Positions 1 to 11,370 of a stretch of 64,000 nt of DNA are shown one piece after another. Position 1 is the first letter of the stretch. Every line of letters starts with the position of its first letter. The stretch comes from Siphonodentalium dalli (Eukaryota; Mollusca; Scaphopoda; Gadilida; Siphonodentaliidae). A program made the translations under genes and the position numbers. The DNA lies in the NCBI GenBank assembly GCA_032622095.1, contig CP136067.1, positions 53,297,899 through 53,361,898 of the forward strand. The letters are read 5' to 3'. The notes under the pieces were generated by a model. It did not search any database. It was not told the origin of the DNA and saw only the letters and a program-made list of their open reading frames with translations.

Positions 1-2
1 AG

Positions 3-251
3 GATGACCGTCCTATCATTAAATTCTTGCCAACAAAGACCATTTTTCTCACAGGGACACAGGTATACGATCAAATTGAAACCCCTTTATCGCGTACCGG
101 AAATTATAAGACGCTGGGGAAGCTTATTTGCGAATACACCCGGAAATCCTCGGCTGGAAGGTTGGAAAAAATGTTCGGGACCCAAACAGTACGATTTTGT
201 TCTAATTTTCATGACCTGAATGCGTCTTTATGGGACATATATTGGTCGTAG
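3..251 (+). CDS. Open-ended reading frame at window edge, unrecognised
   Basis: An open frame of 82 codons runs from the window edge (position 3) to a TAG at 249-251. It has no ATG near its start, so if real it is the 3' end of a longer frame or a last exon entering from outside the window. A possible acceptor (TTTTCTCACAG) lies at about 45-55, which would leave roughly 65 coding codons. I recognise no domain. Eighty-two codons without a stop is unusual but not impossible here. It could be a transposon tail or chance. Confidence 0.25.
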   Translation, partial: DDRPIIKFLPTKTIFLTGTQVYDQIETPLSRTGNYKTLGKLICEYTRKSSAGRLEKMFGTQTVRFCSNFHDLNASLWDIYWS

Positions 252-836
252 AAAGGTAGTTTGGGTATTTATCTACCTATTTTGATACCGGGAAAATTTC
301 AAAAACGAATATTATTTTGTGTATTTTGGAGCGCGAACCGCCATGTGGCTTTAAGACAACAGTTAGACTAAAATACATCATGCATTATGACCGTAAGATG
401 TCACTCTTTCCGATAAATGCAGCGTTTTGTATTGATTTATTGTATTTTATTCCAATCTACTATATATTTTGAGAACTACATAAATATATATGTGTAAATA
501 TATGTGTATATATATTTGTCCTCTATAGACTCGAAAACGGCTGGACCGATTGGGCTCAAACTTCCCATCTAAGGGTAAAATGCCACGGGAATGGTCGTCG
601 CGGCATTTTGGAGAAGCTCCCAGCACCCATTCTCCACTCCCAGTCACAAAAAAACGGCACTGTGGGGTTATTCGCGTTGATAGTTAAAGAGCGTTCGTAT
701 CCGCAGTGTCGTTGATAAAGAGCGTCTATATACACGACGAGTATAAATACGGTTCCATTGACCGTCTCGAGACGAAATTTCGTACTTAATTTCGTACTTA
801 GGGGTTCCAAGGAAAGGGGGAGATTTTTATCGGGTC
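252..836. other. Non-coding stretch with dispersed-repeat fragment
   Basis: No convincing gene. From about 520 to 800 the sequence resembles a dispersed repeat: TATAGACTCGAA followed by ACCGATTGNGCTCAAACTT occurs here and again at about 908-935, so the two stretches are related. The short frames on both strands are not conserved between these copies. Confidence 0.4.
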
Positions 837-1060
837 AGTTTTTCCGCGCGAGGTGACCTTGACCTTCAAACGGGTACCCACAAATGATCTATATGTGCGT
901 GTCCTTTATAGACTCGAACCGATTGAGCTCAAACTTGCTACCTATGGGTACTTTTGTGCGAGAAGTGTCATGGACGGGTCAAATTGTGACCCAGACCTGA
1001 CCTTGACCTTGAAAATGATCAATTCAAGGTCAAATCGTATAAAACTGGCGGATTTCGACG
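837..1060. repeat. AAGGTCA-rich dispersed repeat, relative of the 131-bp satellite
   Basis: Contains GACCTTGACCTT, GGACGGGTCAAAT and AATTCAAGGTCAAATCG in the same order as the last monomers of the tandem array at 19640-20460. It appears to be a dispersed single copy or founder of that family. The frame that reads through it is repeat-derived and not called as a gene. Confidence 0.6.
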
Positions 1061-1164
1061 AAATTTTACACCTAAGTGCAGCACACGTGTCTCGGAAGCT
1101 GTTGCAATTGCTTTTTCGAACAAAGCCATGAAACGAACCACGCCAGTGGCGGGCTAACCTGCTA

Positions 1165-1490
1165 GTCCTATATATAATAACATATATGAACATTTAATAC
1201 AATATTTGACAGTAATACATAGAATGGTATAGATGGATTGATTGGAAAGGGGCCGATTAAACAATAAGCCCAAGGAATTGTGTTAAGTTATCTTATGAGC
1301 CACCCTTATGTTTCGCGCCGTCTCTCAATTAAATGGAGTCGGACGGGAAAGAATGGAAATATTATAATAATAATAATGATGATGTCGTACGTGAGAGGTA
1401 GAGGAGAGCGAGAGAGAGGAGATGGATAGAGAGAAAATTATCAAGAGCTATATATTGAGAGCGAGAGAGATAGAGAGAAAAAGATCAAGC
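1165..1490 (+). repeat. Dispersed repeat, inverted partner of 5400-5720, with GA-rich tract
   Basis: The stretch TATAGATGGATTGATTGG, then CCCAAGG, then AATGGAGTCGGACGG, then a GAGA-rich tract reads as the reverse complement of 5400-5720, where the purine tract appears as a pure CT microsatellite. The similarity covers about 300 bp, so the microsatellite is a built-in part of the repeat. Confidence 0.7.
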
Positions 1491-1587
1491 GAGATATAAA
1501 TAAAGTCGATTAAAGTTGACGAAAACTGGATCTGGGCGTAAAGTCAGCTATATAGCGGGGTAACGCAACCGTACTTCGATGTAAACC

Positions 1588-2932
1588 AGGGCCCATTTTC
1601 ATGAAGCTTAAGGACTTAAGACGATCTTATAATGGACTTAATCTAAGATGTAAGGTGGATCTTATGATGTCACTTTTCCGTTTCAAGAACGCGTTTCATA
1701 AAACAATCTTAAGTCCATCTTAAGTAGAAAGTTAAGTTCCCGCGCTTTTAGGCTGGCTCTCGACAATTTGTTACAGCTATGCGCAGAAAATATTGGTTCT
1801 GTGTATGCTATAATAATGCCAAGGAACATTATTTGGTGATAGATAATAGGGCGTGTCTAGGCGTAATGATGATATTGTAATGAAAGGGGAGATAATCAGA
1901 ATATAGTGACTGGTGCATAATGCATGTGCGCGCCTTCTAACATATATGTCAGATTCCATGCACACATATCTGCATGCTTCAATACCTATTATATACTAAC
2001 AGAACGATTATTTAAGTTATTAAAGGGACATTATAACTCTGGAGGTGAACCTTCACCAATTGCACATGCCACTAAGGCCAGGACATAAATTATGTTAGCT
2101 CCTTTTTGGGTTGCTGGTATTATAGGTTCTAATACATTATCCGTCTTTGAAACATTTTAGTAAAGAGCGTTTATAATTAACAACACGTGAATAGATGGTT
2201 CATAGTGACATATGTTTTATATATATGTTATTTGCGATATTGTGTTATTTCATATTTAATAAAAATGTGGTGTAGATTTAATAAATGTCTGAGATTCACG
2301 TCGGTGGATCATGATAAAATATACGGGTTTATTGTGTGTTATTATCCTTCCGATATATATACTGAGTACATATTTATCAAACAGCTGTGTATAAGTCATT
2401 CACTATTATCATAGACGAGAAAAGTTTCGGACCAATTGTCACATGCAACATGATTGCTGTTTACAGTACGATTGCGTGATTTGAGTAGCAAATAATGTCA
2501 AAGTCTATGAAAATGTATTCTTTTTGTTACAGCATGTACAGTCCGGTCTTGTCTGTTTACAGTTAGTATAGTACATGGACACCCGGTCACACCCCGCCAA
2601 TCGCGCAACCACTGGCCACGTCCATGATATAGCGTGCCAGTTGGTTATTAATTACTACCATTTCCGAAACATCCCTCCGTGTTCGCAAGATGTTATTCAG
2701 TTAAATTTATAATAACATACACGAACAAGATCCCATCCATATTTCCGACAAAAGGTGGATCATAACTTTGGTCTTATAACTTTAAGATTATGTTAAGACA
2801 CCTCACACAAGACTTAAAGTTAAGACCATATTAAGTTAGGACCTTGTTCGTGAAACGCACTTATGACTGAAGTTTGAACTTATGACCATCTTAAGTCAAA
2901 AGTTGCTTTCATGAAACTGGGCCCAGTATTCT
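1588..2932. repeat. Inverted-repeat pair bounding about 1.3 kb (possible foldback element)
   Basis: The left end reads GGGCCCATTTTCATGAAGCT followed by CTTAAG-rich sequence (about 1588-1740). The right end (about 2750-2932) is its imperfect inverse, ending TTTCATGAAACTGGGCCCA. This may be one element with long terminal inverted repeats or two solo copies in opposite orientation. The middle is AT-rich and I see no gene in it. No target duplication is evident. Confidence 0.45.
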
Positions 2933-3568
2933 AATTCACTCTGCAAACAGGTAAATCCAATTTTCGAGGCGTTGATCGGTCAATTGCCCAGGTGTAGCTG
3001 TCGTAGAATCATATGGTTTTATGCCTTGACCACTGGCACTGATGCAATGCAATGCCAATGGCCCGTCCGCAATGTAATACCTAATTGGCCACGAAACTTA
3101 CATTTATTAATATAATTTATACATATCCGATTTCATTTATAGCTGTTTACGTCGAATGAAGCTTGGGACTGATCGAGAGCGCCATGGACCTTAAGTTAAC
3201 CGACAGCATGCAGTATCCATTGGATGCATACAACAGCCCAAATAATGTACATTCCCAACAACGTTCCACTTCGGTATATCGGTCAGATTTAATAAACAGT
3301 TATGACATATCAATACAAGCGATTAGAGTTCAAATAACACAATATAATTAGTCTTGCAATCTGCATAATTATACTCGTGTATTATGCGTGGTCAATGCCG
3401 TTAAACTTTTCTATACTTAATACCCATTGATGAGTATTCATGCACCTTAAGAAATGTTCAGATAATAAGTTCATCCAGCTTGTCTGAACTTTTGCCACCA
3501 ATGGATATGAATCATTCTGCGCTACTTTAATAGGTGAATGGAAAAAAATCAATTTAGTATAGAAAGGG
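2933..3568. other. Non-coding, nothing recognised
   Basis: AT-rich sequence with only short frames. I see no gene, RNA or repeat boundary in it. Confidence 0.4.
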
Positions 3569-4077
3569 TTAAAGGCACGTGAGGCCTTAGTTGTCGAAAA
3601 TATTCATATTTGTTCCAAACACCGTAAACAGAAAAACATTAAAACGCATACAGTTTCGTTCATATATACCATGACCATTGCGTAAACAGCATGTTATCAT
3701 AAAGACCTACTATGTTTTACCTAAGCAAAAGCCTGATTGTGTTACAGTGATTCTGAAGACAGCACAATGCTACTGCTAATCACACACAAATGGCATAAAC
3801 GCTCTTTATTAGTTCCATATCAGGAATTCACCAACAAAGAACGCTCTTTATGTTTACCATCATAATATAAACAAACACCAGAAAAGTTACTTTATATGCT
3901 CTTGTTTACATAACAATAGTCAAACAAATGACAATAACATACTGTTTATGCGATATTTTGTATTTGTATACGGACAAAGTCTGTCTACATTTTGATGTTA
4001 TTTCTGTTTGTGGCGGTTTTTGACGGATGGAAATATTTTCACAGGATACCCACCGCCAAGGCCAACCGTACCTTTAA
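3569..4077. mobile_element. TTAA-flanked MITE, copy 1 (piggyBac-like target site)
   Basis: A 509-bp unit bounded by TTAA at 3569-3572 and 4074-4077. The ends are imperfect inverted repeats: AGGCACGTGAGGCCTTAG at the left, and GGCCAACCGTACCT at the right. A second, highly similar copy in the same orientation lies at 44686-45189 inside an API5 intron, also between TTAA tetranucleotides. TTAA duplication is the hallmark of piggyBac-type transposition. There is no transposase, so it is non-autonomous. Confidence 0.8.
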
Positions 4078-4083
4078 CAGTCA

Positions 4084-4155
4084 ACAACTGAATACCGTTC
4101 ATTGTGAAGAACTGAATATCGTGCATTATGAACAACTGAATACCGTGCATTATGA
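4084..4155. repeat. 24-bp tandem repeat, three units
   Basis: Three consecutive 24-bp units begin ACAACTGAATACCG (or close variants) at 4084, 4108 and 4132 and end in CATTRTGA. Directly downstream of the TTAA MITE. Confidence 0.8.
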
Positions 4156-4536
4156 ATGCTAGTTGGTGGCCTCTTACATTGTTTCAATAACATATGAAGG
4201 TCAGATGTGCATGGGCAGATGGTGGGTGTCCCCGTGCAGGGTGGATACATTTATATATAATTATTTTCATTTTCAGGATGATATATACACGTGGTCGTCA
4301 ATGAATAGACTATATGATATACCCCATCCACCAACCCGTGAACACAACTCAAACCAGATTTCCAAATTTTTCTCTATCTCTGCCCCCAGCTATTGGCTGG
4401 AAAATGTTAAACCAAGACGCACCCACTTTCAAATTTGTTTTTACTGTGGAATGTAATCTTTTGTGTCGTAAAAAGGGTGGTTACCACTGCTGAAACACAC
4501 AATCTGCGCCACGTTATAAGTGCTCTGGCTTTTCAA

Positions 4537-4978
4537 CCCTTATAAGAAAGCACATCGGTAAACCACGATGAATGTACCATGGTACTTTGGCCCAAATATC
4601 ATGGTATTACCAATGTTTACCACAGTAAAAAGTGGTACATAACAAACAAACCATGGTTTACCGTGGTGAACGCCTGAGGTCCAAGACCTTGCATTGCGGT
4701 ATACCAAGGAGTTTGTTTTGTTATGTGCCACTGTTTACTGTGGTATACCGTGGTATACTAGTGGTATACCACAGTAAACAGTGGTACATAACAGAAAATC
4801 CTTGGTATACCGAGGTCTATGATCTTAGACCTCAGTCGTGCACCACGGTAAACCATGGTTTTGTTTGTTATGTACCACTGTTTACTTTGTAAACATTGGT
4901 AATACCGCGGTATTTGGGCCATTTGATTATACCATTGTAAATTTATCGTGGTTTACCGAGGTGTTTTTTTAATAAGGG
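4537..4978. repeat. About 440-bp near-perfect palindrome built of GGTA/TACC motifs
   Basis: The two halves (centre near 4757) are reverse complements over about 200 bp each. The outer ends read CCCTTATAAGAAAGCAC and GTGTTTTTTTAATAAGGG; the inner arms TGTTTACTGTGGTATACC and GGTATACCACAGTAAACA flank a loop of about 13 nt. Each arm is itself full of small palindromes such as GGTATACC and ACCATGGT. Best read as a hairpin MITE. Related GGTA/TACC-rich sequence occurs at 17962-18112, 20590-20800 and 22201-22915. Confidence 0.8.
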
Positions 4979-5399
4979 AATGAATCAACTAGTTTCAAGT
5001 AGCTTTGTTTGTGGAAGATATTAGTTTTTGAAAGAAAAAAAACTGTCATTTTTACCTATGCAGAAATAAGCCATATCTGCGTTACATTAAAGATGGTCTA
5101 TCTTTTCCCAGCAAGCTTTATATAGATTCGAGGGTATACCATAATAGATTTTATTAAAATATGTTGTTGTCGTAACTATGGCATGGAAGAGATAGACCAT
5201 CTTTAAGTGTTCTGCCTTTTCAATGCATGACCAGTTTCAATGTGTGGCATAGTTTATGGAAGATTATTTTTTTTTTTTAATAATGCCATTTACCCTCACA
5301 AGATCGTCTGACATCTAAACAACATTATAAGAATATCATTATTTCTAATCAGCTCAAACGAAATTATATGTATATCAATGTATCAAATCTGCTCCAACT
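4979..5399. other. Non-coding, nothing recognised
   Basis: Contains two short related segments around GATGGTCTATCTTTTCCC (about 5091) and GATAGACCATCTTTAAG (about 5190) in opposite orientation, about 100 bp apart. No gene. Confidence 0.35.
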
Positions 5400-5423
5400 G
5401 GATTACGTCATCACTTTCCCCAC

Positions 5424-5499
<76 letters not shown>

Positions 5500-5720
5500 G
5501 CCTATCACGACATCGTCAGTACCATTATTATAAGATTTCCATTCCTTTCCGTCCGACACCATCTCCACTTAATGGAGAGGGGGCGAAACAAAATGGGGAA
5601 AAAAATTAACAAAACCCCTTGGGCTTGTTGTTTAATCCCCTTTCCAATCAATCCATCTATACTATGCAATTTATTACTGTCAACACTATTGTTAAATGTT
5701 CAGATATGTTATTAGGAAAT
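5400..5720 (-). repeat. Dispersed repeat copy 2 with 70-bp CT microsatellite
   Basis: Reverse-complement partner of 1165-1490. It includes an uninterrupted (CT)35 tract at 5427-5496. The frames on both strands here are microsatellite translations and not genes. Confidence 0.75.
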
Positions 5721-5769
5721 GGAACAAAATATGTTTACACTAAAGTTATGATACGATCGTTAAATATAT

Positions 5770-5956
5770 TATTTAACGGACCTCTGATAAAACCGTGTTT
5801 TATATCATCGTGCTTGAAAACTCTGCTATCAATGTTCATATACGCAAAACGTCCAGTCTGTTATAGAAGAGTAACGGGACGGAAGTCAGTCCAAAACAGC
5901 ATCAGCTCAACCGATATCCCAAGCTACATTCTGTGACCCGAGAAGACTTGGTCTAG
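5770..5956 (+). repeat. Dispersed repeat shared with 52598-52840
   Basis: Shares TTTAACGG, TCTGATA, TTATAGAAGAGTAACGG and CCGATATCCCAAGCT, then AGAAGACTTGGTCTA, in the same order with 52598-52840. Orientation is direct. The copies differ in length. Both contain stops, so if the sequence was ever coding it no longer is. Confidence 0.6.
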
Positions 5957-6660
5957 GGTACATTTTGCAGTGTATACTAGCTCACACAAACATATATGGG
6001 GTTCTGCAGAATGGACTTATTAAGTGTTGGGTAGTTTGATGTCAGATATAAAATGGCTTATTTAGTTCCCAGATAATAGTTTATATGAGCTTTTCAACTA
6101 TAACCATAGGTGCCACTTAGTGACTGACTCGTACCATTTGTATTGGGTTCACGTTTCTTTTGAGAAAGTTCAAAGCCAGTATGTAATCACTCCATTTGTC
6201 CGAGGGTTTCTTTGTCTAAAATGTCGATGGTCGAAATCACGAAAATATAATTGCCCTAATACTAACATTCACATTGAGCCATTAATTCAATTTCATCATG
6301 TAGTGAACGTCTCCAATTAGTCTAATTTGTTGTACTTTAATTTTTAATAGCCAGAATGATCTTGAGCACGATAATGCTCTCGTGTGCATTGTATTGCGGG
6401 GGTACACAGGTACGCACAATTGGTGCCCATGTTCTCAGATATTAGATTGTAGACGTTAAATGGGGGTACCCATTTTGGTATAAACTATTGCGTTTTCAGT
6501 ATAAATAACACGTTATGGTTTACAGGGAGGATCCCCCAACCAAACTTTGGTATAATTGTTCAACAGTGGGAAATTCCGTGCCTCACACAACATTAATTGG
6601 AAATTCCAGATCCGTAATAGGTTGAAATATATATAGTTCCGATAGTTTTACATTCTAACA
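5957..6660. other. Non-coding, nothing recognised
   Basis: AT-rich sequence with short frames only; no repeat boundary or gene recognised up to the target duplication of the foldback element. Confidence 0.4.
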
Positions 6661-6729
6661 AGTATTTAGAGCTCCATGAATTCCGTTACTAGTTCCCAGT
6701 TCCTAGTTCCCAGTTCTCAAAATATAATA

Positions 6730-9700
6730 ATAATCGTTACTAAATCGCCTATGTTTGCATAACCACAGCAGCTACGGGGCCACCCTTTTGGATTCTTCTT
6801 ATGCCACCACTAGTCCATCTAAAACTCACAAACCAGGTCACATAAACTTGTCCAGCTGTTCAAAAATTGAGCGTAAGTCGTGCGTGGGGTCAAATAGGAC
6901 AATTTTCGTTGCTAAATTCCCTATGTAAGCATAACCACATCAGCCACGGAGCCATCCTTGGGGATTCTTTTTGTGCCACCACTAGTCCATCTAGAAATCA
7001 CAAACCAAGTCACATACGCCCGTCCAGCTGTTCAAAAATTGGGCGTAAGTCGTGCGTGGGGTAAAATAGGACAATTTTCGTTCCTAAATTACTTATGGAT
7101 TCGTAACCACAACAGCCAAAGGGCTATCCTTATGGATTCTTCTTGTGCCACCATCAGTCCATCTAGAAATCACAAACTAGTTCACATACGCCCGTCCAGC
7201 TGTTCAAAAGGTGGGCGTAAGTCGTGCGTGGGGTCAAATTATTGAAAAAAGGTCATTTTTCGTTGCTAAATCGCATGCGTAGGCATAACTATAGCAGCCA
7301 CGGGACTATCCTTGTGGAATCTTTTTGTACCACCACTAATCCATCTAGAAATCACAAACTGGTCCACATATGCCTTTCCAGCTCTTCGAAAAATGGGCGT
7401 ATGTCGTGCGTGGGGTCAAAATAATGAAAAAAAGGCCATTTTCGCTGCTAAATCGTCTGCGTAGGCATAACCATAGCAGTCACGGGGTTATCCTTGTGGA
7501 TTCTTCTTGTACCACCACTAGTCCATCTAGAAATCACAAACTGGCCCACATACGCCAGTCCAGCTGTTCAAAAATTGGGCGTAAGTCGTGCGTGGGGACA
7601 AAATATGGAAAAAAGAGGTCATTTTTCGTTGCTAAATCGCCTGCGTAGGCATAACCATAGCAGCCACGGGGCTATATCATTGTGGATTCTTCTTTTGCCA
7701 CCACCAGTTCATCTAGAAACCACAATCTAGTCCACACGCGCCCGTCCTGCTGTTCATAAATTGCGCGTAAGTAGTGCGTGGGGTCAAAATAATGAACAAA
7801 AAGGTCATTTTTCGTTGCAGCCACGGGGCTATCCTTGTGGATTCTACTTGTGCCACCACTAGTCCATCTAAAAATCACAAACCAGGTCACATAAACTTGT
7901 CCAACTGTTCAAAAATTTGGCGTAAGTCGTGCGTGGGGTAAAATAGGTCAATTTTCGTTGCTAAATTCCCTATGTAAGCATAACCACAGCAGCCACGGGC
8001 CAATCCTTGTGGATTCTTCTTGTGCCACCACTAGTCCATCTAGAAATCACAAACCAAATCACATACGCCCTTCCAGCTGTTCAAAAATTGGGCGTAAGTC
8101 GTGCGTGAGTTAAAATAGGAAATTTTTCGTTACTAAATTACTTATGGATTCCTAACCACAGCAGCCAAGGGCCTATCCTTATGGATTCGTCTTGTGTCAC
8201 TATTAGTCCATCTAGAAATCATAAACTAGTTCAAATAAGCCTGTCCAACTGTTCAAAAATTGGGCGTATGTCGTGCGTGGGGTCAAATTATTGAAAAAAA
8301 AAGAGTCATATTTCGTTGCTAAATTGCCTACGTAGGCATAACCATAGCAGCCACGGGGCTATCCTTGTGGATTCTTCTTGTGCCACCACTACTCCATTTA
8401 GAAATCACAAACTGGTCCACATACGCCTATCCAGCTGTTCAAAAATTGGCCGTAAGTCGTGCGTGGGGTCAATATAATGAAAAAAAGGTCATTCTTCGCT
8501 GCTAAATCGCCTGCGTAGGCATAACTATAGCAGCCACGGGGTTATCCTTGGGGATTCTTCTTGCGCCACCACTAGGTCATCCAGAAATCACATACCAAGT
8601 AACATGCGCCCGTCCAGCTGTTCAAAAATTGGTCGTAAGTCGTGCGTGGGTTCAAAATAATGAAAAATACATGTAGGTCATTTTTCGTTGCTAAATCGTC
8701 TGCGTAAGCATAACCATAGCAGCCACGGGGCTATCCTCGTGGATTCTTCTTTTACCACCACTACTCCATCTAGAAATCACAATCTGGTCGACACACGCCT
8801 GTCCAGCTGTTCAAAAATCGGGCGTAAGTCGTGCGTTGGGTCAACATATTGAAAAAAAGGCCATATTTCGTTGCTAAATCGCCTGCGTATGCATAACCAT
8901 AGCAGCCACGGGGCTATCCCTGTGGATTCTTCTTGTGCCACCACTAGTCCATCTAGAAATCACAAATCAAGTAACATGCGCCCGTCCAGCTGTTCAAAAA
9001 TTGGTCGTAAGTCGTGCGTGGGGTCAAAACAATGAAAATAGGTCATTTTTCGTTGCTAAATCGTCTGCGTAAGCATAACCATAGCAGCCACAGGGCTATC
9101 CCTGTGGATTCTTCTTGTGCCACCACCAGTCCATCTAAAAACTAGGTCACATAAACTTGTCCAGCTGTTCAAAAATTCGCCGTAAGTCGTGCGTGGGGTA
9201 AAATATGACTTATGTAAGCATAACCACAGCAGCCACGGGCCCATACTTGAGGATTCTTCTTGTGCCACCACTAGTCCATCTAGAAATCACAAACCAAATC
9301 ACATACACTCGTCCAGCTGTTAAAAAATTGGGCGTAAGTCGTGCGTGGGTTAAAATAGGACATTTTTCGTTACTAAATTACTTATGGATTCCTAACCACA
9401 GCAGCCAAGGGCCTATCCTTATGGATTCTTCTTGTGCCACCATTAGTCCATCTAGAAATCACAAACTAGTTCACATTCGCCTGTCCAACTATTCAAAAAT
9501 TGGGCGACAGTCGTGCGTGAGGTCAAAATAATGAAAAAATTGTCATTTTTCGCTGCTAAATCGCCTGCGTAGGCATAACCATAACAGCCACGGGGTTATC
9601 CATGTGGATTCTTCTTGTGCCACCACCAATCCATCTAAAAATAATAAACTAGGTCACATAAACATGTCGAGCTGTTCAAAAATTGGGCATAAGTCGTGCG

Positions 9701-9876
9701 TGGGGTAAAATATAAAAAAATTCGTTGCTAAATTCCCTATGTAAGTATAAACTTCTTGTGACACCACTAGTCCATCTAAAAATCACAAACTAGGTCACAT
9801 AAACTTTTCCAGGTGTTCAAAACTTGGGCGTAAATCGTGCATGGGGTAGAAATAGGACATTTTTCTTTGCTTATTG
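6730..9876 (+). repeat. Left arm: about 18 tandem units of a ~180-bp repeat
   Basis: Units spaced 150-190 bp each carry, in order, GCATAACCA-AGCAGCCA, TTGTGGATTCTTCTTGTG, CCACTAGTCCATCTAGAAAT, CAGCTGTTCAAAAATTGGGC, GTAAGTCGTGCGTGGGG and CGTTGCTAAAT. The marker GTCGTGCG recurs from about 6877 to 9834 with small indels. The ~60-110-codon frames here are repeat readings offset by indels, not genes. Confidence 0.9.
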
Positions 9877-10234
9877 CGGCCTGTCCTCCTGAAAACCAGC
9901 ACATTATTTGCTTATAATGAACAAGATTTTATGTGTATAATCTGCTTAGAATGGGCTCATTTTGAGTCGATAATATGCTGAAAAGGACAATTTTAGTCAC
10001 ATTATCGACTCATATAGAGACGATTCTAATCAGATTATGTGCGGACAATCACAAAAATAAGCCAACCCACGACTTTTCAGGGGCACCCTCATTAACATGT
10101 GTTTTCACTATGGCTCGCACCATAACACGAAATGACGACTATGACTCCATTATCTGCTTATTTTATAATCAAATAATCACTTTATATATAAGATTAAAAG
10201 TATAGGTCGATTATGTGCGTATTTGCCCTAGGAT
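9877..10234 (+). repeat. Arm spacer module with internal hairpin (left copy)
   Basis: Begins TTATTGCGGCCTGTCCTCCT. An internal imperfect hairpin runs about 9939-10039, from ATAATCTGCTTAGAA to TTCTAATCAGATTAT. Inverted copies occur twice in the right arm (about 13015-13375 and 14210-14575). A 76-codon frame (9975-10205) reads similarly to a 72-codon frame in the inverted copy (14468-14250, - strand). The third copy lacks a base near 13148, which breaks it. Confidence 0.75.
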
Positions 10235-10389
10235 ATGTTGCTAAAGCGCCTGCGTTGGCATATCCATAACAACCATGGGGCTATACTTGTGGATTCTTGT
10301 TGTACCACCACCAATCCATCTAGAAATCACAAATCAAGTAACATGCGCCTGTTCAGCTGTTCAAAACTTGGGCGTAAGTCGTGCCGAGC

Positions 10390-10678
10390 AGTAATCAACA
10401 ATATACAACGTGGAAAGAGTTGGTATAATGCCCGTAGATAATCATGGAGCCGCTCGCCCGGATCAGCAACATATATCTCGGGTTCAGCCCATATCCACGG
10501 CCGGCTATGGTACGCCTTGTTGTGTCGCACAGTGGGACACAGTATTACAATGATTGTGTCGAAACATGCCACGATAGGGGCCCTCCAACAGATCGAGGGT
10601 GAAAAATACTGTTTTCTCGCAGCCAGTCTGCCCACAGATGAGGGCCGAGTGCGGATCTTTTGGGTGCAGTTGTTCCAT
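10390..10678 (-). pseudogene. Broken FtsK/HerA-type packaging ATPase fragment (Polinton/adintovirus-like)
   Basis: On the - strand an ATG at 10678 opens a frame that reaches a P-loop-like motif, GQTGCEKT, at residues 16-23 (about 10633-10610). Glutamate occupies the place where the Walker A consensus has glycine before the lysine. Downstream, in a different frame, follow a beta-strand and CPT motif and then DPGERLHDYLRALYQLF. These features fit the FtsK/HerA-superfamily ATPases that package DNA in Polintons, adintoviruses and relatives. The coding is interrupted by at least one frameshift near 10575, and it is cut off near 10390 where the ~180-bp repeat begins, so most of the ATPase domain is missing. 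Not functional as it stands. Family call is from motif recognition, not a search. Confidence 0.55.
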
Positions 10679-10781
10679 TATATTATTACTTTGTAATTAT
10701 AGCTTCGCTATAACTTTGTAATAAGTAATATAAATATATAGCGAAGCTATAGCGAAGCTATAAGTAACTCGTTAGTAATAA
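10679..10781. other. AT-rich intergenic hairpin cluster in the core
   Basis: Separates the two larger pseudogenes. It contains repeated inverted motifs of the type ATAGCTTCGCTATA and ATAGCGAAGCTAT that can pair with one another (about 10699-10762). It could be a former termination or regulatory region; that is inference only. Confidence 0.45.
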
Positions 10782-11295
10782 CTAATAAAGTGCGGAGACA
10801 AACCGTCCATCTTCTATGTTGAGTTGTGCGTCCATAATCACGCACAAGTACACGTTCAGTGGGCCTGTCGCCTCTTTTTCTTGTGTGATCTGATTACCTG
10901 ATACCCTCTGATGCGTTCTCTATGCGTCGCCCACTACCGTGGAGTTGATCGTCGTCAGTTGCCCTGAGGTCAAGCCACATGGCATACTTGCTGATCAGAA
11001 ACTCGCCCAGCGACACATCTGTCAGGCCCATACCCTTTGCGACCATCGCCTCTCCGGGCTGTCGCCTGCTGGCAGATGACGATGAGAAGAACATTTTGTC
11101 TTCGTCCCATTGCTGGTAGGCACGCATGCCTTGAGAGTAGAGCTGGTTTGGCTCGCCCTCAACAGTCATCTCAACATTATTGATCTTTGGATTGTAGAAG
11201 TCTTCGGTATTTCTGCCGAAAGATTCTCCGGCCTCTTCGAAGAGGAATAAGATGACTTTCATACTCCGACTCGGGACGTTGAGGTTGATATTCAT
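10782..11295 (-). pseudogene. Frameshifted capsid-like protein C-terminal region (Polinton/adintovirus-like)
   Basis: A 133-codon - strand frame starts at an ATG (11295) and ends at a stop at about 10894. Immediately downstream a different frame remains open and ends in a stop at 10782-10784, so one frameshift near 10890 breaks the gene. The first frame contains EDFYNPKINNVEMTVEG, LYSQGMRAYQQWDE and DVSLGEFLISKYAMWLDL, and the second frame has IMDAQLNIEDGRF near its end. I associate this arrangement with uncharacterised proteins of large DNA elements in invertebrate genomes, and tentatively with the jelly-roll capsid (hexon-like) proteins of Polintons and adintoviruses. It lies close to the ATPase remnant on the same strand, as expected in a compact viral gene block. 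The capsid assignment needs a profile search. Confidence 0.45.
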
Positions 11296-11370
11296 TAGTG
11301 TTTCTTTTTTGTTTGTAACTATCTCTCGGTGGCAGATGATGTGGTCATAAAGTATTGCGACGCGGCCTGT

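Noticed and set aside
5368-5715. 115-codon + strand frame and the opposite Arg/Glu-rich frame
   Set aside because: Both are translations of a (CT)35 microsatellite and its flanks.
6867-9531. Many 62-108 codon frames sharing the residues HIRPSSCSK and RKSCVG
   Set aside because: They are the same ~180-bp repeat read again and again; indels shift frames between units.
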